Shown one piece after another: positions 35,162-46,242 of a DNA stretch of 64,000 nt. Below the pieces are notes generated by a model that saw nothing but the letters and a program-made list of their open reading frames with translations, was not told the origin of the DNA and did no database searches. The stretch covers positions 4,650,001 to 4,714,000 of the forward strand of contig CP026511.1 in assembly GCA_004010935.1 (NCBI GenBank), in the 5' to 3' direction. A program made the position numbers and the translations under genes. How positions within the stretch are numbered: position 1 is the first letter of the stretch; every line of letters begins with the position of its first letter. This stretch comes from Pseudomonadaceae bacterium SI-3 (lineage in GTDB: Bacteria > Pseudomonadota > Gammaproteobacteria > Pseudomonadales > Pseudomonadaceae).

Positions 35162-36505
35162 TCATGCTTTCGCCTTACGCCCACGCGCCTTGGGCTGCGC
35201 GGCACGCTCAGCGCGAATACGTTCCAGCAGCATGCTGGCCGGCTCGTCATTCGGGTCTTGTGGTACCAGTTGGCCGGAGAAGGCTTTTTTCAGAATGGAC
35301 TGGCGCAGGGCTTCGGCCTGTTGCAGCGAGTAAGTGATGGTTTGTTCGAGATTTTCAATAACGGATAATTTGTCTTCGATCAGCTCTACGACTTTCGATT
35401 GCTCAACCAACTCGGGCAGGTGAATGGTAATCGAACGAATATTTTCTAAGTTAAGGCCAGGTTTTCCTGCACCATAAGCCAAGTCGGTTAGTTGTTTACG
35501 TCCCGCAGCTTCGGCGACTACAAACCAATATAGGAATCTTGGTAGAACGTTATTGGTTGGTCGGCAGAGGGCAACATGCTGGCTAACGTAGGCAGTATCA
35601 ATGGCATGTTCGACCAAAGCAGACTTAGTCACGTTGGCCCCTGTGATAGTAACCAACAAATCACCTTGCTGAACCCTTGTTCTTAGCCCTTCAGCTCGAT
35701 CTGGCAATGCAACAAAAGCTATGTCGCTTAGGTCAAGGCAATCATGCTTGATGTTCTGTGCACGAATGAAAATATCGCCTGCATCCGCATAGTAGGCTGC
35801 CCAGCCTCGTGACCCTGAAGTCAGAAAGCTTAGTAGTTCGCCAAGCTTATGTTTAGGCCATGTGCAGTCTGTAACTGCACACGTTGAGTCGGCGGTCAGC
35901 TTGCCCTCGAAGGCATGCTTGAGCAGGGTCTGGCGATAGACCTTGAGTTGCTGCTGGGCAGTGCGCAGGTTTTCCACACCTTTATCCAGCTCGGAGAACA
36001 GTTCTTCGATTTTGGCGACGATGCGCTGCTGTTCGGCTGCAGCCGGAAGTGGGACGGGCATCTTGCTAAACGTAGAGCCTGATATTTCTTTAAATGTTGT
36101 TCCTGTTGCCAATGACTCAGCCAGCTGCTTTGCGCTTTTAAAATAGTAGTAAATATATTCGTTGAAAACTCCGGCAGCAGGAACAAGGCTTTTAAAACCT
36201 TGGTTGGTGCTTATGTCGCAAGTACTAATGGCTGTGTAGCCGATCGGGGCGCGGGATGAGAAGTGGACGCTGCCCGCAGGCATGACATTGGCAGAACTAT
36301 TCTGCAATCCACTCTGAGTAATTGATTTTGCGCCTTTACTGATAAATTTCGAATAATAGCCTGTGAGGTCCGAAGGAGATATCCAAGCTACATCGCCGCC
36401 CCAGTAGGTTGGCTCTTTGGTCGAAGGGGTTCCTCCTGAAACTACTTTTCCAAGGTCGGCAACTGTTGCCCATACCCAGGTTTTGGGAAAATCAAGCTTC
36501 TGCAT
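35162..36505 (-). CDS. hsdS: Type I restriction-modification system, specificity subunit
   Basis: A 447-residue HsdS with two target-recognition domains. TRD1 (about 1-150) begins FPKTWVWATVADLGKVVSGG and ends in a conserved region PLPAAAEQQRIVAKIEELFSEL with a coiled helix; TRD2 (about 205-375) ends in a second IHLPELVEQSKVVELIEDKLS helix and LRQSILKKAFSGQLVPQD. The TRDs (especially 35350-35800 and 36100-36500) are visibly more AT-rich than surroundings, as expected for exchanged specificity modules. ATG 36505 overlaps the hsdR stop (TGATG). The recognition sequence cannot be read from the protein by eye. Confidence 0.93.
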   Translation of the reverse strand: MQKLDFPKTWVWATVADLGKVVSGGTPSTKEPTYWGGDVAWISPSDLTGYYSKFISKGAKSITQSGLQNSSANVMPAGSVHFSSRAPIGYTAISTCDISTNQGFKSLVPAAGVFNEYIYYYFKSAKQLAESLATGTTFKEISGSTFSKMPVPLPAAAEQQRIVAKIEELFSELDKGVENLRTAQQQLKVYRQTLLKHAFEGKLTADSTCAVTDCTWPKHKLGELLSFLTSGSRGWAAYYADAGDIFIRAQNIKHDCLDLSDIAFVALPDRAEGLRTRVQQGDLLVTITGANVTKSALVEHAIDTAYVSQHVALCRPTNNVLPRFLYWFVVAEAAGRKQLTDLAYGAGKPGLNLENIRSITIHLPELVEQSKVVELIEDKLSVIENLEQTITYSLQQAEALRQSILKKAFSGQLVPQDPNDEPASMLLERIRAERAAQPKARGRKAKA

Positions 36506-39351
36506 CACGCCACCAACGCCTCATTGATCTCATCCATTACCGCCTCGTACTGCGCGCCAAACTGCTCGTAGAAGCCGCCCAGCCCGCCATGGCGATTGAA
36601 GGGCGCGAAGTCTAAAGCATCGCGGTCGATATGGATGGAGGTGGCGATATGGTCGCGGATCATCTGCAGCCACTGCATCTGCGCTTCGTTGAATTTCTCG
36701 CCACCGCCGGCATGGCGCTTGAAGATCCACTGCTTGAAGTTGCGGTTGACCGTGTCTTCGAAGGGGGTGACTTTCGCATCCAGCCCGCAGACGCGGCGGA
36801 TCAGCGCGACCAGGGCAGTCAGTTCATTGAGCGGGTTCTGCCCGCTGACTTCGTCCAACCGGGCGTAGGCCTGCCACACGTGCAGCGGCGCGAGATGCGG
36901 TTTATCCGCCGTGAGCCGCTCGAACAGCGCGCGAATTTGCTCGTAGGTCACTTCGCGGCGACGCTGTGGCTGGGTGAAGTAGATGCTCAGGGCGTCTATT
37001 TCGTCGCGGTGTTCTTGCAGGTAGGCGGCGAAATCCTCGCTGATGCTTTGCGCCTGCTCGGCGCTGTCGCGTTGCCACCCGGCGTTGAGCACTTCATCGA
37101 GGGTGTCGTGGTCGATCTTCTGTTCCTTGTCGCGGCGGATGCGGTCGATCACCTCGATCAGCTCGCCGTTGAATACCTTGGCGGCATCCTTGACCAGCTC
37201 GGCCTGGGCCTGATCGCGCAGGGCCTCGCCGGGGTCGGTGCCGGCGGGCTGGCTGGCCAGTTGCAACGCACGGGCTTCGACCAGGTCGGCATCGATGGCG
37301 TTGAACAGCCGGCTGACGATCTGCTGCAGACTGACACCGCCGCTAAGCGCTTCAAGCTTCTTGTGGTCGGCCGGCTCCAGCTGCTTGTTCAGCCGCGCCA
37401 GGCGCCCGGCCAGGGAGCTGACGCTGTCACTGTCGCTGGCGCCCATCATCACGCCCATGGCCAGATCCTTGAGCGGCACGCTGGGCTTGGTGATCAGCGG
37501 CTGGCTGGCGGTTTTCAGAGATTTGCTGACGCCGATGGCATCGACAATGACGTAGTGAGTCTTGCCGGTGATGGCGGCCGAGGAGACCTTTTGCAGGTCG
37601 TCCTTTTCCAGCGTGCGGGTGCCGCGGCCCTTCATCTGTTCGAAGTAGTTGCGGCTCTTCACGTCGCGCATGAACAGCAGGCACTCCAGCGGTTTGACGT
37701 CGGTGCCGGTGGCGATCATGTCGACGGTGACGGCGATGCGCGGGTAGTAGGCGTTGCGGAACTGGGCGAGCAGGTCTTTCGGGTCTTCTGCGGCTTCGAC
37801 GACGTTGCCATCGGCATCCTTGCGGTCCTGGCCGACGCGGTAGGTGATCTTCTTGCAGAAGGCGTTGCCTTCACCGAACTCCTCGCGCACGCAATGGATG
37901 ATGTCGTCGGCGTGGCTGTCGGTCTTGGCGAAGATCAGCGTCTTGGGCACCTGGTACTTGCCGTCGGCTTCGTAACGATTGGGGAAGATTTCCGGCAGCT
38001 TGTCGCGGAAGGTACGAATCACCGTGCGGATCTGATCCGGGTTGACGATGTTGCGGTCGAGCTGCTTGCCGCTGTAGGCCTCGTCTTCGTCCTGCAGCTC
38101 CCAACGCTTGCGACGGGTCAGGCGTTCACGGCGTTCGATCTGCTGTTCGGCGCTCAACGCCCCTCCGCGCTGGGTCACGGCGGTTTCGATGAGGTAGACC
38201 TCATTGCCGACGTTGACGCCATCGGCCACGGCCTTCTCGTGGCTGTAATCACTGACCACGTTCTTGTGGAAGAAGCCGTAGGTGCGGTTGTCCGGCGTGG
38301 CGGTAAGGCCGATCAGGCTGGCGTCGAAGTAGTCGAGCACCTGTTGCCAGAGGTTGTAGATGGAGCGGTGGCATTCATCGATAAAGATGAAATCGAAAAA
38401 CTCCGGCGAGATCTTCGCGTTGTATACGACGGGCAGCGGCGCCTTGGGTTTGGTCAGTTGCTCGGCTGGGTTGATCTCTTCGGCGGCGTCATCCAGCTCC
38501 TCGCCCTTGAGCGTCGCGTACAACCGCTGGATGGTACTGATGCACACGGCGCTGTCGCTGGCGACATAGGCTGACTTGAGCCGCTGCACCGGGTAGAGCT
38601 CGGTGAACTTACGGTTATCGTCGATGGGCAAGTAGCTCATCATTTCCTGCTCGGCCTGTTCGCCGAGGTTCTTGGTATCGACCAAAAACAGGATGCGCTT
38701 GGCGCCAGCATGTTTGAGCAGGCGGTAGATGGCGGTGATCGCGGTGTAGGTCTTGCCAGCTCCGGTAGCCATTTGAATCAATGCGCGTGGCCGCGCGGCA
38801 TGAAACGAGGCTTCGAGGTTGCGAATCGCTACTTCCTGGCAATCGCGCAGGCGCAGTTCGCTGGCCGGCAGCTGCTCAGGGTTGAGCAGCGGTATAGCTT
38901 GCAGACGAGCGCGCAACGTCTGCGACTGGCCCAGCCATTCGCGCAAGGTCTCGGGGCGGTGGAAATTGAACACTTCCCTGGAGCGCGGCTTGGGGTCGCG
39001 TGCATCGGTGAAGCGGGTAATGACGCCGGTGCTTTCATAGAGGAAGCGCAGCGGCTCGCTGGCCTTGATCCACTTCAACTGAGCATCGGCGTAACCCTGC
39101 GTTTGAATTTCGACGACGCTGAGGCTCTGCCCGGCCTCCTCCCGCTTGGCCTCGATCACGCCCACCGGCTTGCCATCGACGAACAGCAGATAGTCGGCAG
39201 GCCCGACACTGGTGCTGTACTCGCGTACCGCAACTCCAGGGCCGGCGCTGAAGTCGATCTTCTTCTGCGCCTGCACGACCCAGCCGGCCTGGCGCACTTG
39301 TTCGTCAATGCGGTCACGGGCGAGCTGTTCGGGATTCTGGTTGAGCGTCAT
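36505..39351 (-). CDS. hsdR: Type I restriction-modification system, endonuclease/translocase subunit
   Basis: A 948-residue HsdR. The N-terminal PD-(D/E)xK nuclease has GPADYLLFVDGKPVGVIEAKRE. The helicase motor has Walker A QMATGAGKTYTA, DECH box FIFIDECHRS, motif III GLTATP and motif VI region FEQMKGRGTRTL, followed by a C-terminal helical domain for HsdM/S contact. It translocates DNA with ATP and cuts unmethylated DNA. ATG 39351 was preferred to in-frame codons up to 39447 because it yields MTLNQNPEQLARDRIDEQ, typical of the family. First gene of the minus-strand hsd row. Confidence 0.94.
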   Translation of the reverse strand: MTLNQNPEQLARDRIDEQVRQAGWVVQAQKKIDFSAGPGVAVREYSTSVGPADYLLFVDGKPVGVIEAKREEAGQSLSVVEIQTQGYADAQLKWIKASEPLRFLYESTGVITRFTDARDPKPRSREVFNFHRPETLREWLGQSQTLRARLQAIPLLNPEQLPASELRLRDCQEVAIRNLEASFHAARPRALIQMATGAGKTYTAITAIYRLLKHAGAKRILFLVDTKNLGEQAEQEMMSYLPIDDNRKFTELYPVQRLKSAYVASDSAVCISTIQRLYATLKGEELDDAAEEINPAEQLTKPKAPLPVVYNAKISPEFFDFIFIDECHRSIYNLWQQVLDYFDASLIGLTATPDNRTYGFFHKNVVSDYSHEKAVADGVNVGNEVYLIETAVTQRGGALSAEQQIERRERLTRRKRWELQDEDEAYSGKQLDRNIVNPDQIRTVIRTFRDKLPEIFPNRYEADGKYQVPKTLIFAKTDSHADDIIHCVREEFGEGNAFCKKITYRVGQDRKDADGNVVEAAEDPKDLLAQFRNAYYPRIAVTVDMIATGTDVKPLECLLFMRDVKSRNYFEQMKGRGTRTLEKDDLQKVSSAAITGKTHYVIVDAIGVSKSLKTASQPLITKPSVPLKDLAMGVMMGASDSDSVSSLAGRLARLNKQLEPADHKKLEALSGGVSLQQIVSRLFNAIDADLVEARALQLASQPAGTDPGEALRDQAQAELVKDAAKVFNGELIEVIDRIRRDKEQKIDHDTLDEVLNAGWQRDSAEQAQSISEDFAAYLQEHRDEIDALSIYFTQPQRRREVTYEQIRALFERLTADKPHLAPLHVWQAYARLDEVSGQNPLNELTALVALIRRVCGLDAKVTPFEDTVNRNFKQWIFKRHAGGGEKFNEAQMQWLQMIRDHIATSIHIDRDALDFAPFNRHGGLGGFYEQFGAQYEAVMDEINEALVA

Positions 39352-39440
39352 GAGGTCATCCAAGCAAGCGGGACGACTGGATGGTAACCGCTTTGCCACG
39401 CCTGTCGGCAGAGGGCTGAGCGCCGCGGATAGATGCTTGG

Positions 39441-39468
39441 AAAGCAAAACCGGGCCATAGGGCCCGGT
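39441..39468 (-). terminator. Rho-independent terminator of the acyl-CoA dehydrogenase operon
   Basis: ACCGGGCC / GGCCCGGT with an ATAG loop; on the minus strand the stem is followed by TTTTGCTTT. It lies 21 bases beyond the stop of the acyl-CoA dehydrogenase at 39490 and separates that operon from hsdR. Confidence 0.75.
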
Positions 39469-39489
39469 CGTGGTGTCGCGATTGGCGCG

Positions 39490-40632
39490 TTACGCCACCT
39501 GCATCAACTTCGCATAGGCCTTCAGATGATGATCATCGTCACCGAACTGGTGGGCGATCATCACCAAGCGCTTGGCGTGGTGGGCGAGGTTGTATTCCCA
39601 GGTCATGCCGATGCCGCCGTGCAGCTGGATCGCTTCTTCGGCGACCTTGCGTGCAGCGCGTGCGCAGATGTATTTGGCGGCGGCGATGATGCGGCGGCGG
39701 TCGTCGTTGTCTTCGCCGTCGGCAAAGGTCGCGGCGAGGATTGCCATGCTGGTGGCCTGCTCAAGCTCGGTCTGCATGTCGACCATGCGGTGCTGCAGGA
39801 CCTGGAACTTACCGATCGGCACGCCGAACTGCTTGCGCGTCTTCAAGTAGTCCAAGGTCAGCTTGCATGCCTCGTCCATGCTACCCAACGCATCGGCGCA
39901 TTGCGCGGCGATGGCGCGGCCTTGCTGGTAGCGCAGCGCCGGGAGCGCGTTGCCAACGTCGCCTAGCACGGCATCGGAACCCACCTGCACGTTGTCGAGG
40001 AACAGCTCGCAGCCCTTGCGTCCGTCGATGGTTGGGTAGACGCGGCGGCTGACGCCTTGGGCGTTCGAATCGACAAGGAACAGGCTGATGCCGGTTTCGT
40101 CACGGCTGTCGCCCGAGCTGCGCGCGGACACGATGATCTTACCGGCGCTGTGTCCGCCGATTACCACTGCCTTGCGTCCGGACAGGCGATAGCCGCCGTC
40201 GACCGCTTCAGCTTTGGTCTGTACATCGTGCAGGTTGTAGTGGCTCTGCGGCTCGTCGAAGGCCACCGCCAGTTGCAGCGAACCGGCTGCGACCTGCGGC
40301 AGCAGATCTTCTTTCTGCGCGTCGCTGCCCAGCTGGTTGAGCAGGCCGCCGCCGAAGATCACCGATTGCAGGTAGGGCTCCAGTGTCAGGCCCCGGCCCA
40401 GCTCGGTCATTACCAGCATGGTTTCCACACCACCGCCGCCAAAGCCGCCAATCTCTTCATCAAACGGCACGGCAGTCAGGCCAAGCTCGCCCAGCTGGCC
40501 CCAGAACTCGGCAGAAAAGCCCAGTTCCGACTCGCTGAATTTCTCGCGCTGCTCGAACGGGTAAGCGTCGCGCACCAGACGCGCCGCGGTGTCTTGCAGC
40601 ATCTGCTGCTGTTCAGTCAGTTTGAAGTCCAT
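39490..40632 (-). CDS. Acyl-CoA dehydrogenase, PimD-like small subunit
   Basis: A 380-residue FAD enzyme for the first step of beta-oxidation. It has the ACAD layout: N-terminal helical domain (about 1-115), beta domain, then a C-terminal helical domain with RKQFGVPIGKFQVLQHRMVDM and LHGGIGMTWEYNLAHHAKR. Sequence style (MDFKLTEQQQMLQDTAARLV) is that of the small subunit of pimeloyl-CoA-type dehydrogenases, which work as a pair with the larger subunit encoded next upstream, 12 bases away. The substrate, a dicarboxyl- or medium-chain acyl-CoA, is inference. Confidence 0.87.
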   Translation of the reverse strand: MDFKLTEQQQMLQDTAARLVRDAYPFEQREKFSESELGFSAEFWGQLGELGLTAVPFDEEIGGFGGGGVETMLVMTELGRGLTLEPYLQSVIFGGGLLNQLGSDAQKEDLLPQVAAGSLQLAVAFDEPQSHYNLHDVQTKAEAVDGGYRLSGRKAVVIGGHSAGKIIVSARSSGDSRDETGISLFLVDSNAQGVSRRVYPTIDGRKGCELFLDNVQVGSDAVLGDVGNALPALRYQQGRAIAAQCADALGSMDEACKLTLDYLKTRKQFGVPIGKFQVLQHRMVDMQTELEQATSMAILAATFADGEDNDDRRRIIAAAKYICARAARKVAEEAIQLHGGIGMTWEYNLAHHAKRLVMIAHQFGDDDHHLKAYAKLMQVA

Positions 40633-40644
40633 TGCGGTGCCCCC

Positions 40645-41841
40645 TTACAGCTCGAGAATCATCTTCGAGACGATGTTCTTCTGGATTTCGTTGGAGCCGC
40701 CGAAGATCGACAGCTTGCGCATGTTGAAGTAGTCGCCGGCCAGCGACGCGCTGTAGTCGGCGTGCAAGAGGTCGCCTTCGTAGTCCAGCTGCATTTCCTC
40801 TTCAAGGAACGGCAGCGCGTACGGGCCGATGACCTTGCGCAGCAGGCTGGTGATGGCCTGGCGGATCTCGGTGCCCTTGACCTTGAGGATCGAGGATTCG
40901 GCGCCAGGCACGCCCCCTTCCTTCGCGGCCGCAAGAATGCGCAGGGTGCTCATTTCGATGGCCATCAGCTGCATCTCCACTTCCGCAACCTGGGCGCGGA
41001 ACAGCGGGTCTTCGAGCATCGGCTTGCCGTCGCACACCTCCTTCATGGCGATGCGCTTGAGATGTGCCAGTGCAGCCTTCGAGGCACCGATGCCGGCGAG
41101 GCCCGTGCGCTCGTGGGTCAGCAGGTACTTGGCGCAGGTCCAGCCCTGGTTTTCCTCGCCAACGAGGTTTTCCACCGGCACGCGGACGTTGTCGAAGAAG
41201 ACTTCGTTGACCTCATGGTCGCCGTCCAGGGTGATGATCGGCCGCACGCTGATGCCCGGAGTCTTCATGTCGATCAACAGGAAGCTGATGCCGCGCTGCT
41301 GCTGGGCTTCGGGGTCGGTGCGCACCAGGCAGAAGATCATGTTGGCGTGCTGGCCGAGGGTGGTCCAGGTCTTCTGGCCATTGACCACGTAATGGTCGCC
41401 GTCGCGCACGGCGCGGGTCTTGAGGCTGGCAAGGTCGGAGCCAGCTCCGGGCTCGGAGTAGCCCTGGCACCACCAGTCTTCGCCGGAGAGGATGCGCGGC
41501 AGGTAATGGTCCTTCTGCTGCTGGCTGCCGAACTTGATGATTACCGGGGCGACCATGTTGACGCCGAACGGCACGGTACGCGGCGCGCCAAACTGGGCGC
41601 ATTCTTCGTCGAAGATGTGCTTTTCCACCGGGCCCCAGGTAGTGCCGCCCAGCTCCACCGGCCAGCCCGGCGCGTACCAGCCGCGCTTGACCAGGATCTG
41701 CTGCCAGCGCTCGTGATCCTGCTTGGACATGTGCTTGCCGAGCTTGACCTTGGCGGCGATGTCCGCCGGCAGCTCGTTTGTCAGGAAGGCGCGCACTTCA
41801 TCGCGGAAGGCGAGCTCTTCGGCCGTGTAGTTGACGTTCAT
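40645..41841 (-). CDS. Acyl-CoA dehydrogenase, PimC-like large subunit
   Basis: A 398-residue acyl-CoA dehydrogenase. Recognisable: WWCQGYSEPGAGSDLASLKTRA and VNGQKTWTTLGQHANMIF in the FAD/beta domain, and FGGSNEIQKNIVSKM at the C-terminus. It resembles PimC, partner of PimD. ATG 41841 gives MNVNYTAEELAFRDEVRAFL; an upstream open extension runs back into the neighbouring gene and is not credible. It sits 46 bases after the bifunctional hydratase/dehydrogenase gene and 12 before its small partner, so all three form one operon. Confidence 0.88.
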   Translation of the reverse strand: MNVNYTAEELAFRDEVRAFLTNELPADIAAKVKLGKHMSKQDHERWQQILVKRGWYAPGWPVELGGTTWGPVEKHIFDEECAQFGAPRTVPFGVNMVAPVIIKFGSQQQKDHYLPRILSGEDWWCQGYSEPGAGSDLASLKTRAVRDGDHYVVNGQKTWTTLGQHANMIFCLVRTDPEAQQQRGISFLLIDMKTPGISVRPIITLDGDHEVNEVFFDNVRVPVENLVGEENQGWTCAKYLLTHERTGLAGIGASKAALAHLKRIAMKEVCDGKPMLEDPLFRAQVAEVEMQLMAIEMSTLRILAAAKEGGVPGAESSILKVKGTEIRQAITSLLRKVIGPYALPFLEEEMQLDYEGDLLHADYSASLAGDYFNMRKLSIFGGSNEIQKNIVSKMILEL

Positions 41842-41887
41842 GGATGAATCCTCGATATCCGATCGGCAGAGTGCAGGCGGGCGGTGC

Positions 41888-43993
<2,106 letters not shown>

Positions 43994-44306
43994 GGCAGGC
44001 CTCCGCTTGTGAAATGATGATTAGAGTTGTTATTTCACGGAATCATGTTTCGCACAGCAGAATAGTTGAGTCATTTCCGCATGTCGAGAGACTGGCAACA
44101 ATCGATGAACCTAGCAAGCGCCATAAGTCATGTAGCGTTGCTGGCATAACTGAGACTGGGCTATATCGTCCCTCTGCAGCGCCTTGGTGGCTGGCAGCGG
44201 ACCCGGCATGGCCGTACCGACTGGTCACTTATCGAATGACCAAAACACCAGGCAAAAAAAAAGGAGCCGGCCCCCAGGGGAACCGGCTCCTCGTAGTTCA
44301 GCGCAT
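43994..44306. other. 313-base intergenic region upstream of the acyl-CoA operon
   Basis: It holds the upstream control region of the minus-strand acyl-CoA operon and, at its far end, the terminator of the succinate-semialdehyde dehydrogenase gene. An AT-rich stretch at about 44010-44070 is the likely promoter, but I see no clear consensus boxes or gene. Confidence 0.5.
44254..44290 (-). terminator. Strong terminator after gabD
   Basis: GGAGCCGG (44263-44270) and CCGGCTCC (44283-44290) form an 8-bp GC stem; on the minus strand it is followed by nine T (A-run at 44254-44262). It lies 16 bases beyond the gabD stop. Confidence 0.92.
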
Positions 44307-45755
44307 TTACAGCCCGAGGCAGAGGTATTTGATCTCGAGGTAATCCTCGATGCCGTACTTCGAACCTTCGCGACCCAAGCCGGAGGACTTCACGCCACCG
44401 AACGGCGCCACCTCGGTGGAGATCATGCCGGTATTGATGCCGATCATTCCCGACTCGATGGCCTCGGCAACGCGGAACACACGACCCAAATCGCGCGCAT
44501 AGAAGTAGGCGGCCAATCCGAACTCGGTATCGTTGGCCAGGGCGATGCCTTCGGCCTCGTCCTTGAAGCGGAACAGCGGCGCGAGCGGGCCGAAGGTTTC
44601 TTCCTTCGCCACTTTGGCATCGTGCGGGACATTCACCATCAAGGTCGGCTCGAAATAGCTTCCGCCCATTTCGTGCGCTTTGCCGCCGGTGAGGACCTTG
44701 GCGCCATTGGCCACCGCGTCTTCAATATGTTCGCGCACCTTGGCGGCGGCGCGGTCGTCGATCAGCGGTCCGATATCGACGCCTTCGTCCAAGCCGTTGC
44801 CGACCTTGAGCTTGGCCACCGCTGCCTGGAATTTCTCGGCGAAAGCGTCATAGACCGAATCCTGCACATAGATGCGGTTGACGCAGACGCAGGTCTGCCC
44901 GGCATTGCGGTACTTGGACTGCATGGCGCCCTTTACCGCTTCGTCGAGGTCGGCATCGTCGAACACCAGGAAGGGCGCATTGCCGCCCAGTTCCAGCGAG
45001 AGCTTCTTGATGCCCGGCGCGCACTGGGCCATCAGCTTGGCGCCGACTTCGGTGGAGCCGGTGAAGCTAAGTTTGCGCACGGTCGGGTTGGCGGTCAGCT
45101 CGTCACCGATATCGCCGGCCGAACCGGTGACGACGCTGAACACGCCCTTTGGAATGCCGGCACGTTCAGCCAGCTCAGCCAGGGCCAGCGCAGAGAATGG
45201 CGTCTGGCTGGCGGGTTTGAGCACCATGGTGCAGCCCGCCGCGAGCGCCGGGCCCGCCTTGCGGGTGATCATCGCTGCCGGGAAATTCCACGGTGTGATG
45301 GCCGCGGTCACGCCAATCGGCTGCTTGATGACGATGATGCGCTTGTCTTTCTGATGCCCAGGAATGGTGTCGCCATAGATGCGCTTGGCTTCCTCGGCGA
45401 ACCACTCGATAAAGGAGGCGGCATAGGCGATTTCGCCCTTCGACTCGGCCAGCGGCTTGCCCTGCTCCAGCGTCATCAGGCGACCCAGATCGTTCTGGTT
45501 TTCCATCATCAGCTCGAACCAGCGGCGCAACTTCTGCGAACGCTCCTTGGCAGTCAGATCACGCCAGGCCGGCAACGCGCGCTCGGCAGCCTCGATGGCC
45601 CGGCGCGTCTCGGCAGCGCCCATTTTCGGCACGGTGCCAAGGATCTCGTTGCTGGCCGGGTTGTTGACCTTGATGGTCTGGCCGCTGTCCGCGTCCTGCC
45701 AGGCTCCGTCGATATAAGCCTGCTGACGGAACAGCTTGGTGTCGTTGAGTTGCAT
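44307..45755 (-). CDS. gabD: Succinate-semialdehyde dehydrogenase (NADP+)
   Basis: A 482-residue aldehyde dehydrogenase that oxidises succinate semialdehyde to succinate at the end of GABA/putrescine catabolism. GabD-type features: KQPIGVTAAITPWNFPAAMI, SLELGGNAPFLVFDDADLD with the catalytic Glu, and AGQTCVCVNRIYVQ with the catalytic Cys and its vicinal Cys two positions on, the redox pair known from SSADHs. Length is normal. The ATG at 45755 starts MQLNDTKLFRQQAYIDGAW. No gabT is adjacent. It would complete the polyamine route started elsewhere in the window. Confidence 0.92.
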   Translation of the reverse strand: MQLNDTKLFRQQAYIDGAWQDADSGQTIKVNNPASNEILGTVPKMGAAETRRAIEAAERALPAWRDLTAKERSQKLRRWFELMMENQNDLGRLMTLEQGKPLAESKGEIAYAASFIEWFAEEAKRIYGDTIPGHQKDKRIIVIKQPIGVTAAITPWNFPAAMITRKAGPALAAGCTMVLKPASQTPFSALALAELAERAGIPKGVFSVVTGSAGDIGDELTANPTVRKLSFTGSTEVGAKLMAQCAPGIKKLSLELGGNAPFLVFDDADLDEAVKGAMQSKYRNAGQTCVCVNRIYVQDSVYDAFAEKFQAAVAKLKVGNGLDEGVDIGPLIDDRAAAKVREHIEDAVANGAKVLTGGKAHEMGGSYFEPTLMVNVPHDAKVAKEETFGPLAPLFRFKDEAEGIALANDTEFGLAAYFYARDLGRVFRVAEAIESGMIGINTGMISTEVAPFGGVKSSGLGREGSKYGIEDYLEIKYLCLGL

Positions 45756-46043
45756 GGCAGTCTCCTACGAGCCGACGACGCTGCGTCGGAAATTGAATCT
45801 AGGCCCTCAGGCCGATACGGAGCGATTGGCGCTGGAACCGCCCGACCTAGGTCAGAACGAAGGAAAGTCCTCGGGTTCCTGCCGTATAGCAAAGCGTTTG
45901 AAATCTCGAACGAATGCTAAGCCTGCACCCTGGAATCAGCAACATCATGTTCGGAAAAATTAACGCGCCATAGCTCAGCCTGATGACCAACCGAATCGCC
46001 GCGCCAAGCCTGAACCATCAGCCACCCAGCCGTCCAAGCGCCA
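45756..46043. other. Intergenic region between gabD and the tRNA-Arg promoter
   Basis: This stretch must hold the gabD promoter (minus strand). No clear -35/-10 pair or palindrome stands out. Open frames here are artefacts of the neighbouring tRNA and of high GC. Confidence 0.5.
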
Positions 46044-46072
46044 TGGACGACCGCAGACGACATGCGTATGAT
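46044..46072 (+). promoter_or_regulatory. Promoter of tRNA-Arg
   Basis: TGGACG (46044-46049) and TATGAT (46067-46072) are separated by 17 bases and end 13 bases before the mature tRNA, so transcription would start a few bases upstream of the tRNA 5' end. Confidence 0.6.
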
Positions 46073-46085
46073 TGCGCCCCGCAAC

Positions 46086-46162
46086 GCACCAGTAGCTCAG
46101 CTGGATAGAGTACTGCCCTCCGAAGGCAGGGGTCGTGGGTTCGAATCCCGCCTGGTGCGCCA
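46086..46162 (+). tRNA. tRNA-Arg (anticodon CCG)
   Basis: 77 bases with encoded CCA. The acceptor stem pairs GCACCAG with CTGGTGC, the D-arm is TAGCTCAGCTGGATAGAGT-like, the anticodon stem CTGCC/GGCAG encloses CTCCGAA with anticodon CCG, and the T-arm contains GGTTCGAATCC. It reads CGG arginine codons. A sigma-70-like promoter precedes it and a strong terminator follows. I see no att-site duplication or integrase nearby. Confidence 0.97.
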
Positions 46163-46170
46163 AATACGGA

Positions 46171-46206
46171 AAAGGCCTCACGTGAAAACGTGAGGCCTTT
46201 TTGCTT
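46171..46206 (+). terminator. Terminator after tRNA-Arg
   Basis: AAAGGCCTCACG and CGTGAGGCCTTT form a 12-bp stem with a TGAAAA loop followed by TTGCTTT, nine bases after the tRNA. The symmetric A/T flanks would also serve the convergent LysR gene. Confidence 0.92.
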
Positions 46207-46242
46207 TGGGCTTTGCCCGTTCTGTGCCATGCCGCACGACCC

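Noticed and set aside
36631..38574. 647-codon plus-strand open frame opposite hsdR
   Set aside because: It mirrors the real hsdR gene, whose motifs are unmistakable; long antisense frames are common in GC-rich DNA and the translation is Val/Leu/Gly-rich without a domain.
40057..41847. 596-codon plus-strand frame opposite the acyl-CoA dehydrogenases
   Set aside because: Antisense shadow of two well-supported genes; no recognisable protein.
44184..45920. 578-codon plus-strand frame opposite gabD
   Set aside because: Antisense shadow; it also runs through the strong gabD terminator, which a gene would not do.
45965..45978. GCGCCATAGCTCAG resembling the start of a tRNA
   Set aside because: Only the first 14 bases fit; no anticodon arm, T-arm or matching acceptor 3' strand follows.
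46086..46162. tRNA-Arg as a possible integration site
   Set aside because: No integrase gene, no duplicated 3' tRNA end and normal chromosomal genes on both sides.
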